This document shows, piece after piece, positions 39,679-45,738 of a stretch of DNA of 45,738 bases. A model generated the notes under the pieces. That model ran no database searches. It saw only the letters and a list, made by a program, of their open reading frames with translations, and was not told the DNA's origin. The DNA comes from Tannerellaceae bacterium (GTDB taxonomy: Bacteria; Bacteroidota; Bacteroidia; Bacteroidales; Tannerellaceae): assembly GCA_031278605.1 (NCBI GenBank), contig JAITKB010000100.1, positions 1 through 45,738 of the forward strand, given 5' to 3'. The translations under genes and the position numbers were made by a program. The stretch's first letter is position 1; the number at the start of each line of letters is the position of its first letter.

Positions 39679-41147
39679 GGCTCGGCCCTCCATGCGGCGT
39701 TCATGGCCCGGGCCGCCCGGCGTCCGTCGCCCATGGCGAGAATCACGGTAGCTCCCCCACGCACGATGTCGCCCCCGGCATAGACCTCGCCCAGGGAGGA
39801 TCGCAGGGTGGATTCCTCCACCAGGATGCATCCCCGCTCGCTTAGCTGCAAGCCCTTGAAGGCCGTTGGGATAAGCGGATTGGGCGATACGCCTACGCTG
39901 ACAATCACCTCGTCCGTATCCAGGGTCTCAATGGCCCCTTCGATGGGTTCCGGGCGTCGCCGTCCGGAGGCGTCCGGTTCGCCCAGGCACATCTTCTGCA
40001 GACGCATCCCCCGGACGCGTCCCTTTTCGTCGCCCAGGTACTCGATGGGGTTGTGAAGGGTGAGAAACTCAATGCCCTCCTCCCTGGCGTGTTTCACTTC
40101 CTCGAGGCGCGCCGGCATTTCCGCTTCGCTGCGGCGGTAAACAATAACGGCGCGTTCGGCCCCCAGGCGCCGGGCGGTGCGTACCGAGTCCATCGCGGTA
40201 TTCCCTCCGCCTATGACGGCTACGTTTTTCCCCCTCCACACGGGGGTATCGCTTTCGGGGTCGTCGGCTTCCATGAGGTTGACCCGCGTGAGGTATTCGT
40301 TGGAGGACATTACCCCCAGGAGGTTCTCCCCGGGGATGCCCATGAAGTTGGGCAATCCGGCCCCGCCGGCCACAAAGATCCCCCGGAAACCCTCGGCAAG
40401 GAGGTCTTCCCGGCTCAGAGTTTTGCCCACGATGCAGTTGGGGATAAAGCGCACGCCCATTTGCCGGAGGATGTCGATCTCCATGTCTACAATGCGTTTG
40501 GGGAGGCGGAATTCCGGGATGCCGTACCGAAGCACGCCCCCTATGCGGTGCAATGCCTCGAAAACCGTCACCTCGTATCCCATCCGGGCCATATCCCCGG
40601 CAAAGGAAAGACCCGCCGGGCCGGAACCCGCAACGGCTACCCGGATGCCGTTCGAGGGCGCCGTCTTCGGCACGGAGATTTGTCCGCTCTCACGCTCGTG
40701 GTCGGCGGCAAAGCGTTCGAGGTATCCGATAGCGACCGCCTCCTTTTTCATTTTCAGGTGGATGCATCGGGCCTCGCATTGCCGCTCCTGCGGGCAAACC
40801 CGTCCGCAAACGGCAGGCAGGGCGTTGGTCTCCTTTAAAGTCCCGGCCGCTTCCGGGAACCTGCCGGCCTCGATGTACTTGATGAAAGTAGGGATTTGCA
40901 CCCCGACGGGGCATCCCTCCATGCACGAGGGGTTGGGGCAGTCCAGGCAGCGAACGGCTTCCTGCATGGCCTGTGCGGGGGTTAGTCCGAGGTTCACCTC
41001 TTCCTTATTCCGGCTGCGGCGGGCGGCGTCCTGTTCGTTCATTCGTACGCGGGGTATCTCGGCGCGCTCCCGGTTCTTCTTGGCCTTTCTTAACTCAACC
41101 CGCCAGGGAGCCTGACGCGAGAGGGCGTTCTTATCGGTCGTTGTCAT
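39675..41147 (-). CDS. nfnB: NfnB: NADPH-side subunit of NADH-dependent ferredoxin:NADP+ oxidoreductase (GltD-like)
   Basis: The 490-residue flavoprotein has N-terminal [4Fe-4S] cysteines (CLDCPNPSCMEGCPVGV, CGRVCPQERQCEARC), an FAD site (VAGSGPAGLSFAGDMARMGY), and an NADPH site (VIGGGNTAMDSVRTARRLGA), with YAGGDIVRGGATVILAMGDGR near the end. The fold is shared with glutamate synthase small subunits. The neighbouring NfnA and the absence of the large gltB subunit favour NfnB over GltD. NfnAB couples reduced ferredoxin and NADH to NADP+ reduction (electron bifurcation). The start overlaps the nfnA end by 17 bases. Confidence 0.88.
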   Translation of the reverse strand: MTTTDKNALSRQAPWRVELRKAKKNRERAEIPRVRMNEQDAARRSRNKEEVNLGLTPAQAMQEAVRCLDCPNPSCMEGCPVGVQIPTFIKYIEAGRFPEAAGTLKETNALPAVCGRVCPQERQCEARCIHLKMKKEAVAIGYLERFAADHERESGQISVPKTAPSNGIRVAVAGSGPAGLSFAGDMARMGYEVTVFEALHRIGGVLRYGIPEFRLPKRIVDMEIDILRQMGVRFIPNCIVGKTLSREDLLAEGFRGIFVAGGAGLPNFMGIPGENLLGVMSSNEYLTRVNLMEADDPESDTPVWRGKNVAVIGGGNTAMDSVRTARRLGAERAVIVYRRSEAEMPARLEEVKHAREEGIEFLTLHNPIEYLGDEKGRVRGMRLQKMCLGEPDASGRRRPEPIEGAIETLDTDEVIVSVGVSPNPLIPTAFKGLQLSERGCILVEESTLRSSLGEVYAGGDIVRGGATVILAMGDGRRAARAMNAAWRAEP

Positions 41148-41922
41148 ATCCTTTCAGTCTTAGGAGCATTTCATTGAAGTCTACCTGGTGGGCGTCAAAT
41201 TCGGGTCCGTCCACGCAAACGAACCGGGTTTTCCCTCCCACGGTTACGCGGCAGGCGCCGCACATGCCGGTGGCGTCGACCATGATGGTGTTCAGCGAGG
41301 CGATGGTGGGTATTTCGTAGCGTTTGGTAAGGGCGGCTACGAACTTCATCATAACGGCAGGGCCGATCGTGACGCACAGGTCTACCTTCTCACGCCGGAT
41401 CACGTTTTCCACGCCCTGCGTCACCAGGCCTTTCTCCCCATAGGAGCCATCCTCGGTCATGAGAATCACTTCGTCGGAAAAGGCCCGCATCGGCTCCTCG
41501 AGGAGGATCAGTTCCCTGGTTCGCGCGGCCAGCACCACGATCACCCGGTTGCCGGCCTGCTGCATGGCTTCTACAATGGGCATCAGCGGCGCTACGCCTA
41601 CGCCTCCCCCGGCACATAGCACCGTGCCGACCTTTTCTATATGCGTGGCTTGTCCCAGCGGTCCTGCCAGGTCGGTTATCTCGTCGCCTTCCTTCAAGGC
41701 GCAGATCTTTTCGGTCGAAGTCCCTACGGCCTGCACCACTAAGGTAATGCTGCCCCGTTGGGTATCCGCCCCGGCAATGGTGAGGGGGATGCGTTCGCCC
41801 TTTTCTCCTGTCTTAACAATGACGAAGTGCCCGGCCTTTCGTGCCCGGGCAATCAGCGGGGCCTCCACCTCCAGCTTTACCACCCGGGAGGAAAACCGTT
41901 CCTTGCTGAGGATTCTATGCAT
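41131..41922 (-). CDS. nfnA: NfnA: NADH-side subunit (PyrK/SudB-like)
   Basis: This 263-residue protein is a ferredoxin-NADP+ reductase-type flavoprotein with a [2Fe-2S] cluster. The FAD-binding region is GERIPLTIAG, the NAD site LCAGGGVGVAPLMPIVEAM. The cluster ligands are Cys221, Cys224 and Cys236 with Asp216 nearby (VDATGMCGACRV, RFVCVDGPEFDAH), matching the three-Cys/one-Asp cluster of archaeal SudB/NfnA. The ATG at 41922 follows family length; the longer frame lies in the peptidase gene. It overlaps the C1 peptidase stop by eight bases. Confidence 0.9.
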   Translation of the reverse strand: MHRILSKERFSSRVVKLEVEAPLIARARKAGHFVIVKTGEKGERIPLTIAGADTQRGSITLVVQAVGTSTEKICALKEGDEITDLAGPLGQATHIEKVGTVLCAGGGVGVAPLMPIVEAMQQAGNRVIVVLAARTRELILLEEPMRAFSDEVILMTEDGSYGEKGLVTQGVENVIRREKVDLCVTIGPAVMMKFVAALTKRYEIPTIASLNTIMVDATGMCGACRVTVGGKTRFVCVDGPEFDAHQVDFNEMLLRLKGYDNDR

Positions 41923-43099
41923 CGCCGATACCCAGCTTTGCCTTGACCGCAGGCGGGATAGCCTCCTTGTGCAGCAGGATGTAGATGGTTTTCGAGCGGA
42001 CAAAGCTCTCCGACATATTCAGGTAGCCGCCTGAGGTATTGCGTTCGGTTCCCCAGGAGTTTTTGGTGATGTAGTACATGGTTCCCTTTTGGTCTTTGGC
42101 AAGGCCCGTGATGTGCATCAGGTGGTCGTCGGTAGTGACAAACGTCTCAAAACCCTCCTGGCGCACCTCCGGCGTGACGTTTATCTCGGGATAAGGACGT
42201 TCAAACTTATAGACTTCTTCCAGGCGGCCCGCTTCGTCTAATTTCTCGAAACGCGCCCGGTCGTCACTTGAGGCATAGTCGGCTATTTTATTCACTTCCG
42301 GCAGGATGGCCACGCCGTTCCGGAAGGAGAATCCCTTTTCGCTCACGTCGCCGTCCCAGCATACCGTATGGCCGTTGTTCAGCGCGTAGTTCAGGGTTTC
42401 AATCAGTTCATCCAGCGGGAGGTTGTACATGAGTTGGTGCTCCCAGTTGTCGGGCACTTCCAGCTCAAACTTACCGTAATAAGGATGATGCGTGAAGCTG
42501 GTTAACTCGATGTAATCATCCATATTCAGCTCCAGGGAGGCGGCGAAAGACTTTGGCGTGTAGGTCTTTCCCTTGTAGGCGAACGTTTCGGGCAACTCTC
42601 CGAGGTAAATATCCAGCAGACCGTTTATCAGTTTATGGTATTCCGGGCTGCGGTGCTTGGCCTTTATGGCCACATCGGCAATGGCTTGTATGTAACGCTG
42701 CATTTCGCTGTGGTTGTGGCGGTCGGAGTTGTAATTGATTCCGTGGTACACTTCTTCGGGCGTAATGCCCTGTTCCTTGAAAATACGCTTGAAGGTATGG
42801 GCAAGACTCCCCTGCCCCACGCTCCCTTTCCCCTGGCGGACATAATAGTCCTGCAACTGGTTGAGGTATTTCTGCCGGACGATGAACATCTCCGAAAGGT
42901 CGTATACGCCTTTCCCCCGGCGCAATAATTCCGACTCCAGGAAAGAAGCGGTAGCAAAACTCCAGCAGGTGCCGGTAGAGGCCTGGTTTTTGACGGACGT
43001 AGCCTCCGTTCGCTTTATTTCCGTAAACTGATAGCCTTGGGCGGAAAGCCCCGTTGCGCACAGGGCAACGATACAAAGAATGAGGATAGTTGTTCTCAT
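41915..43099 (-). CDS. C1-family aminopeptidase (bleomycin hydrolase/PepC-like), exported
   Basis: The 394-residue cysteine peptidase has a signal peptide (MRTTILILCIVALCATGLSAQ). The active site shows Gln39 and Cys45 in KNQASTGTCWSFATAS, a catalytic His in TDDHLMHITGL, and Asn in TKNSWGTE. The insertion between them (HSEMQRYIQAIADV, etc.) is typical of bleomycin-hydrolase-type aminopeptidases. Export suggests it works on peptides in the periplasm or at the surface. The gap to the C69 dipeptidase is 21 bases. The C-terminus ends in AIPPAVKAKLGIGDA. Confidence 0.93.
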   Translation of the reverse strand: MRTTILILCIVALCATGLSAQGYQFTEIKRTEATSVKNQASTGTCWSFATASFLESELLRRGKGVYDLSEMFIVRQKYLNQLQDYYVRQGKGSVGQGSLAHTFKRIFKEQGITPEEVYHGINYNSDRHNHSEMQRYIQAIADVAIKAKHRSPEYHKLINGLLDIYLGELPETFAYKGKTYTPKSFAASLELNMDDYIELTSFTHHPYYGKFELEVPDNWEHQLMYNLPLDELIETLNYALNNGHTVCWDGDVSEKGFSFRNGVAILPEVNKIADYASSDDRARFEKLDEAGRLEEVYKFERPYPEINVTPEVRQEGFETFVTTDDHLMHITGLAKDQKGTMYYITKNSWGTERNTSGGYLNMSESFVRSKTIYILLHKEAIPPAVKAKLGIGDA

Positions 43100-43120
43100 T
43101 TTATCTATGATTTGAGGTGA

Positions 43121-44674
43121 TTAAAATCCGCGTGCAAACAGGGACCAGAAGCTATCTCCCATTTCCTTCCAGCGCAGCAGGGTAGCGCCGGCAAAGTCGG
43201 ACGTATAGTTTGTCAGATACTCGCCGGCTTTTTCCGCTCCCTCTTCCCGGTACAATTTCCGGTAGCGGCTTTCTACGAAGGGGAGTTCGGTTTGTCCTTT
43301 GGTTTCAAAGTGGGCAACGGCCCCGGCAATAGCGTCTTTGGTTTGTCCCCAGCGAACGGTCGCCAATTTATTGGTACGCCGATAGGTCCATATCGCGGCA
43401 TCTTCCCGGTAGCGGTGTTGTCCGCATACCTCAAAACAGGCGGGCAACCGGGTGTTTCCGCAGAAGATGGGGAAACGGGGGCTTTGTCCGGGGTTGTCGA
43501 ACGACATCCAGGCAATACCGCCTACCTCGTCGGGCAGCCAGTCCCGAAGCTGTATCACATGCGAATAGGAGCACTGGGGTACGGCTATCAGGCGATAGCG
43601 CTCTACCGTGTTCTCCCGTATTGCGTTCAGCATATTTACCATGTCGGTTGTCATCCAGGGGTTGGCGGAGGGACCCTCCAGGTTTTGCGTCATATCCCAG
43701 GGAGTGCCTTGGTAAGTCTGACGCAACAGGGCCATGACGTCCGTGACGTCCACCGGTTTTTCCGGACGGACAGTGAGCGGAAGCTCTTCCGCCTCGAAAG
43801 AAAGGTTGAGCGAGGGCGCCAGGCGGGTCAGAACAAAATATTCGCGGATACCGAACGCTTTCTTCCCGCCGCCGTAGGCTTTCCAGAAACAAAAAGGTTC
43901 TTTCCCGTCCCAGTATCCCAACTTCCGGGCTACATCAAACACATTGGCCGAGGCCATGCAGTGAGCGGTATCTTTCGGGTTCAGCGCAGCAATGCGGGGG
44001 ATATTGGCCGATACGCCTACCTGTTCGTCGGGTATGCGCACGGCCGCCCATACGCCGCCTATGCGGTCGGGGCCTTCGCCGAAGACTTCAAAATGCCATA
44101 CTTCCCCGGGATCGGCAATGGTAAGACATTCTCCCCAGTCGGCGTATCCGTACCTGCGGATAAGTTCATCCATCAGGCGGATAGCCTGTCGCGCCGTGCT
44201 GCAACGCTGAAGCACGATCTTTTCCAATTCTTCTATCATAAACATTCCTTCCGGGTTCACAAGTTCCCGGCGTCCGGAGATGGTTGTTTCGCCGATGCCC
44301 AATTGTTTTTCATTCAGGCAGGGATAAGCGGTATTCAGGTAGCGGTAGGTCGTGTGTGTCTGCGGGATGGAGCCTTTGAGCTTCACCCTTGTTTCGTCTT
44401 TCACAAACTCGGTATGCAGGAGGCCGTGGTATATCCCCGTTGTCGTATCCCGTTCGTAGGTTTGCCCCGCCACCAGGTTCATCCACGTGCGGTAATTACC
44501 GTCGCAGGTATGACTTGTAATGACGGAGCCGTCGGTCGAAGCTTTTTTCCCTACCATAATACTGGTGCAACTTTCCGGGTTTGCCGGTTCGGTAAATGCT
44601 GTTTCCCGGGCATGAAGGGTCAGAGAGAAGCCGGAAATGATCCATGCAAAAAGGAATCGTAATGTTTTATACAT
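43121..44674 (-). CDS. C69-family dipeptidase
   Basis: The 517-residue Ntn-hydrolase dipeptidase has a signal peptide and short propeptide, then the nucleophile Cys36 in ESCTSIMVGKKASTDGSVITSHTCDGN. Family motifs include GIGETTISGRRELVNPEGMF, ADWGECLTIADPGEVWHFEVFG and NPWMTTDMVNML. These enzymes cleave a range of dipeptides after autocatalytic exposure of Cys. It is the first gene of the dipeptidase, C1 peptidase, NfnA, NfnB, TPR operon. A promoter (TATCTTTG) lies about 27 bases upstream of its ATG. Confidence 0.94.
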   Translation of the reverse strand: MYKTLRFLFAWIISGFSLTLHARETAFTEPANPESCTSIMVGKKASTDGSVITSHTCDGNYRTWMNLVAGQTYERDTTTGIYHGLLHTEFVKDETRVKLKGSIPQTHTTYRYLNTAYPCLNEKQLGIGETTISGRRELVNPEGMFMIEELEKIVLQRCSTARQAIRLMDELIRRYGYADWGECLTIADPGEVWHFEVFGEGPDRIGGVWAAVRIPDEQVGVSANIPRIAALNPKDTAHCMASANVFDVARKLGYWDGKEPFCFWKAYGGGKKAFGIREYFVLTRLAPSLNLSFEAEELPLTVRPEKPVDVTDVMALLRQTYQGTPWDMTQNLEGPSANPWMTTDMVNMLNAIRENTVERYRLIAVPQCSYSHVIQLRDWLPDEVGGIAWMSFDNPGQSPRFPIFCGNTRLPACFEVCGQHRYREDAAIWTYRRTNKLATVRWGQTKDAIAGAVAHFETKGQTELPFVESRYRKLYREEGAEKAGEYLTNYTSDFAGATLLRWKEMGDSFWSLFARGF

Positions 44675-44700
44675 GATAAGTAATTGTTTGAATGAGCCAC

Positions 44701-44708
44701 CAAAGATA
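44701..44708 (-). promoter_or_regulatory. Promoter of the dipeptidase-Nfn operon
   Basis: The minus strand reads TATCTTTG, an exact -7 match. A TTG lies 17 bases upstream, slightly less than the usual spacing. Confidence 0.5.
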
Positions 44709-44745
44709 AAAAAGATATTTTAATTCAAGGCGGTCCGGCAAAATA

Positions 44746-44764
44746 GGCTTCAGCCCCTGAAACC
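44746..44764 (-). terminator. Weak terminator after ibrB-like gene
   Basis: On the minus strand GGTTTCAG and CTGAAGCC pair (eight pairs including one U-G) over GGG, followed by TATTTTG. It lies about 30 bases past the ParB-domain gene stop. Confidence 0.45.
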
Positions 44765-44794
44765 AAAAATCACAGAGGTCTTCCCGTCAGGATG

Positions 44795-45367
44795 TTACGG
44801 ATTGGCCCGAAATGGGGCTAAATCTATGCCTTTATGGGGCGTCTGGGGTTCCCGTTGGGGTGTTGAGAAATCCTTATCGGCAAATAAGGCGGCTAAACCT
44901 GAAATCTGTTTAAACCGGAGCAATTCGTCCTTGTCCATCCCGATGTTTTTCATGACCCAGGCATCGCTCATACCCGCCTTTTTGAGTTCCGCTACAATGT
45001 GGGTCATCAATTCAATGTTGTGTGTGCCGCGGGCACGGTTGTGCCGGATCGTAGAAGCCATGCGGTTGGACAAATCCTTGTTGATCACGCTTACGGGAAG
45101 CAGGCCCTTTTCCCGTTCGTAAATGCGCCCGGATGCCTTCATCACCAAATACCTGTGGAATCCGTCCACCAATTCGTAGGCATCCTCTTGCGGGATATAA
45201 TAACATACGCAAGGCATGGTGTATCCATCCTCCCATATCGACAATTCGAGAAGCTCCATTTCCGGCGGGGCCACCACGTTGGGATTGTATGCATTGGCTC
45301 GTATTTTATCTATCGGAACGGCCTCAATCTTGTAAACAGGACTTATATACTCCGGGAAGTTATTCAT
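44795..45367 (-). CDS. IbrB-like ParB/sulfiredoxin-domain protein
   Basis: The 190-residue protein has an N-terminal ParB-type nuclease-like domain (about 15-105): IRANAYNPNVV, LELSIWEDGYTMPCVCYYI, ELVDGFHRYLVM (the usual GxxR region reads DGFHRY), then a helical tail (KKAGMSDAWVMKNIGMDKDELLRFKQ). Its start overlaps the stop of the upstream IbrA-like gene by eight bases. In E. coli, IbrA and IbrB act together on the expression of immunoglobulin-binding proteins; the biochemical role is unknown. Such pairs often occur on mobile elements, but none is visible here. Confidence 0.8.
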   Translation of the reverse strand: MNNFPEYISPVYKIEAVPIDKIRANAYNPNVVAPPEMELLELSIWEDGYTMPCVCYYIPQEDAYELVDGFHRYLVMKASGRIYEREKGLLPVSVINKDLSNRMASTIRHNRARGTHNIELMTHIVAELKKAGMSDAWVMKNIGMDKDELLRFKQISGLAALFADKDFSTPQREPQTPHKGIDLAPFRANP

Positions 45368-45737
45368 GTATTATATTTTGATAAAAATCCATAATCAATT
45401 TGCGGTTCTCAATCTCTTTCTTGGTCATGGCAAATCCCATAAACTTACACAAATGGTCGTTGCGCAGGATACAGATACACATTCGTTTGAACGTAGGAAG
45501 ATTCTTAAATTCAGGGGCGTCAATGGTATCCTGATATTCCATCCGGACCGGACGTTTGAGGGTTTTGTAGTTCGTATGCTCCATTACCTCTATCTCAATG
45601 CCGCACTGCTTTAATTTCTCTATGGTTCTTTCCGACAAACAGCCGCCCCTTTCGCGCCAGAAATTCACACTCGTAGAGAGTTTCTGCAGATAATTCAACC
45701 GTATGTTCTCAGGCAAAGTGGACAAAAGAAAATGCAT
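45360..45737 (-). CDS. IbrA-like protein (DUF3440), C-terminal part, cut by window edge
   Basis: The 125 visible residues match the C-terminal DUF3440 region of IbrA-type proteins: FWRERGGCLSERTIEKLKQC, EFKNLPTFKRMCICILRNDH, LCKFMGFAMTKKEIENRK. Full-length relatives carry an N-terminal PAPS-reductase-like adenine-nucleotide alpha hydrolase domain, which would lie beyond the window. The Met at the edge is internal, so this is a partial gene (5' end missing). It overlaps the IbrB-like gene by eight bases, an operon arrangement. Confidence 0.8.
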   Translation of the reverse strand: MHFLLSTLPENIRLNYLQKLSTSVNFWRERGGCLSERTIEKLKQCGIEIEVMEHTNYKTLKRPVRMEYQDTIDAPEFKNLPTFKRMCICILRNDHLCKFMGFAMTKKEIENRKLIMDFYQNIIHE

Positions 45738-45738
45738 G

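Noticed and set aside
39675..41147. Glutamate synthase small subunit (GltD)
   Set aside because: The sequence fits GltD-like proteins, but the partner upstream is an NfnA/SudB-type protein with a [2Fe-2S] motif and no gltB is present, so NfnB is the better name.
43292..44662. Long plus-strand frame opposite the dipeptidase gene
   Set aside because: It is a shadow of the C69 gene, whose nucleophile Cys and family motifs are clear.

Overview
The window looks like chromosomal DNA of a Bacteroidales bacterium (Parabacteroides, Tannerella, Porphyromonas or Dysgonomonas relatives; I cannot fix the genus). The signs are a SusC/SusD pair, an ECF sigma factor with a FecR anti-sigma factor, a fimbrillin-type lipoprotein, a large IspG with the Bacteroidetes insertion, short-form adenylate kinase, many lipoprotein signals, and several promoters matching the Bacteroidetes -7 element TAnnTTTG. 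Few genes have clear Shine-Dalgarno sites. I see no rRNA, tRNA, CRISPR array, transposase or integrase.

Layout. 0-4.6 kb: a small ABM-domain lipoprotein, then a minus-strand operon hpt-adk-obg-pgeF-apbE. 4.7-6.6 kb: a secreted GH51 arabinofuranosidase. 7-9.1 kb: a three-gene regulatory operon (RIC-like hemerythrin protein, LuxR-type regulator with a pseudo-receiver, soluble histidine kinase). 9.5-11.1 kb: PiT phosphate transporter and its DUF47 partner. 11.3-16.7 kb: rpoN - PAP2-like - gcvH - purE - ispG - metallo-hydrolase, tightly coupled. 17.4-19.6 kb: a plus-strand lipoprotein joining a fimbrillin-like N-terminus to a glycine-rich ALK/LTK-receptor-like domain. 19.7-26.6 kb: a small polysaccharide-utilisation locus (SusC, SusD, beta-helix protein). 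26.9-33.6 kb: a TetR-controlled TolC-HlyD-ABC-ABC-permease-permease exporter. 33.8-38.7 kb, plus strand: ECF sigma factor, FecR and a 1122-residue DUF5107/TPR protein. 38.8-44.7 kb, minus strand: C69 dipeptidase, C1 aminopeptidase, NfnA, NfnB and a TPR protein. 44.8 kb to the end: an IbrB-like ParB-domain protein and the 3' end of an IbrA-like gene, cut by the window edge.

How parts fit together. The sus locus with GH51 and the beta-helix protein points to plant-type polysaccharide use. The peptidase-NfnAB operon joins dipeptide breakdown to balancing of ferredoxin, NADH and NADPH. The TetR gene has a perfect palindrome just downstream of its own predicted start site.

The most unusual structure is non-coding. 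Three intergenic regions (6773-6860, 16995-17086, 38721-38812) each hold four tandem palindromic units with a strict 22- or 23-bp period. The three arrays share architecture but not sequence. Two other non-coding signals deserve attention: a plus-strand promoter-terminator pair antisense to the susC leader (about 26614-26714), like the cis-antisense RNAs of Bacteroides utilisation loci, and a (CT)11 tract upstream of the fimbrillin-like gene, where one extra CT would open a frame ending in an ATGA overlap with that gene.
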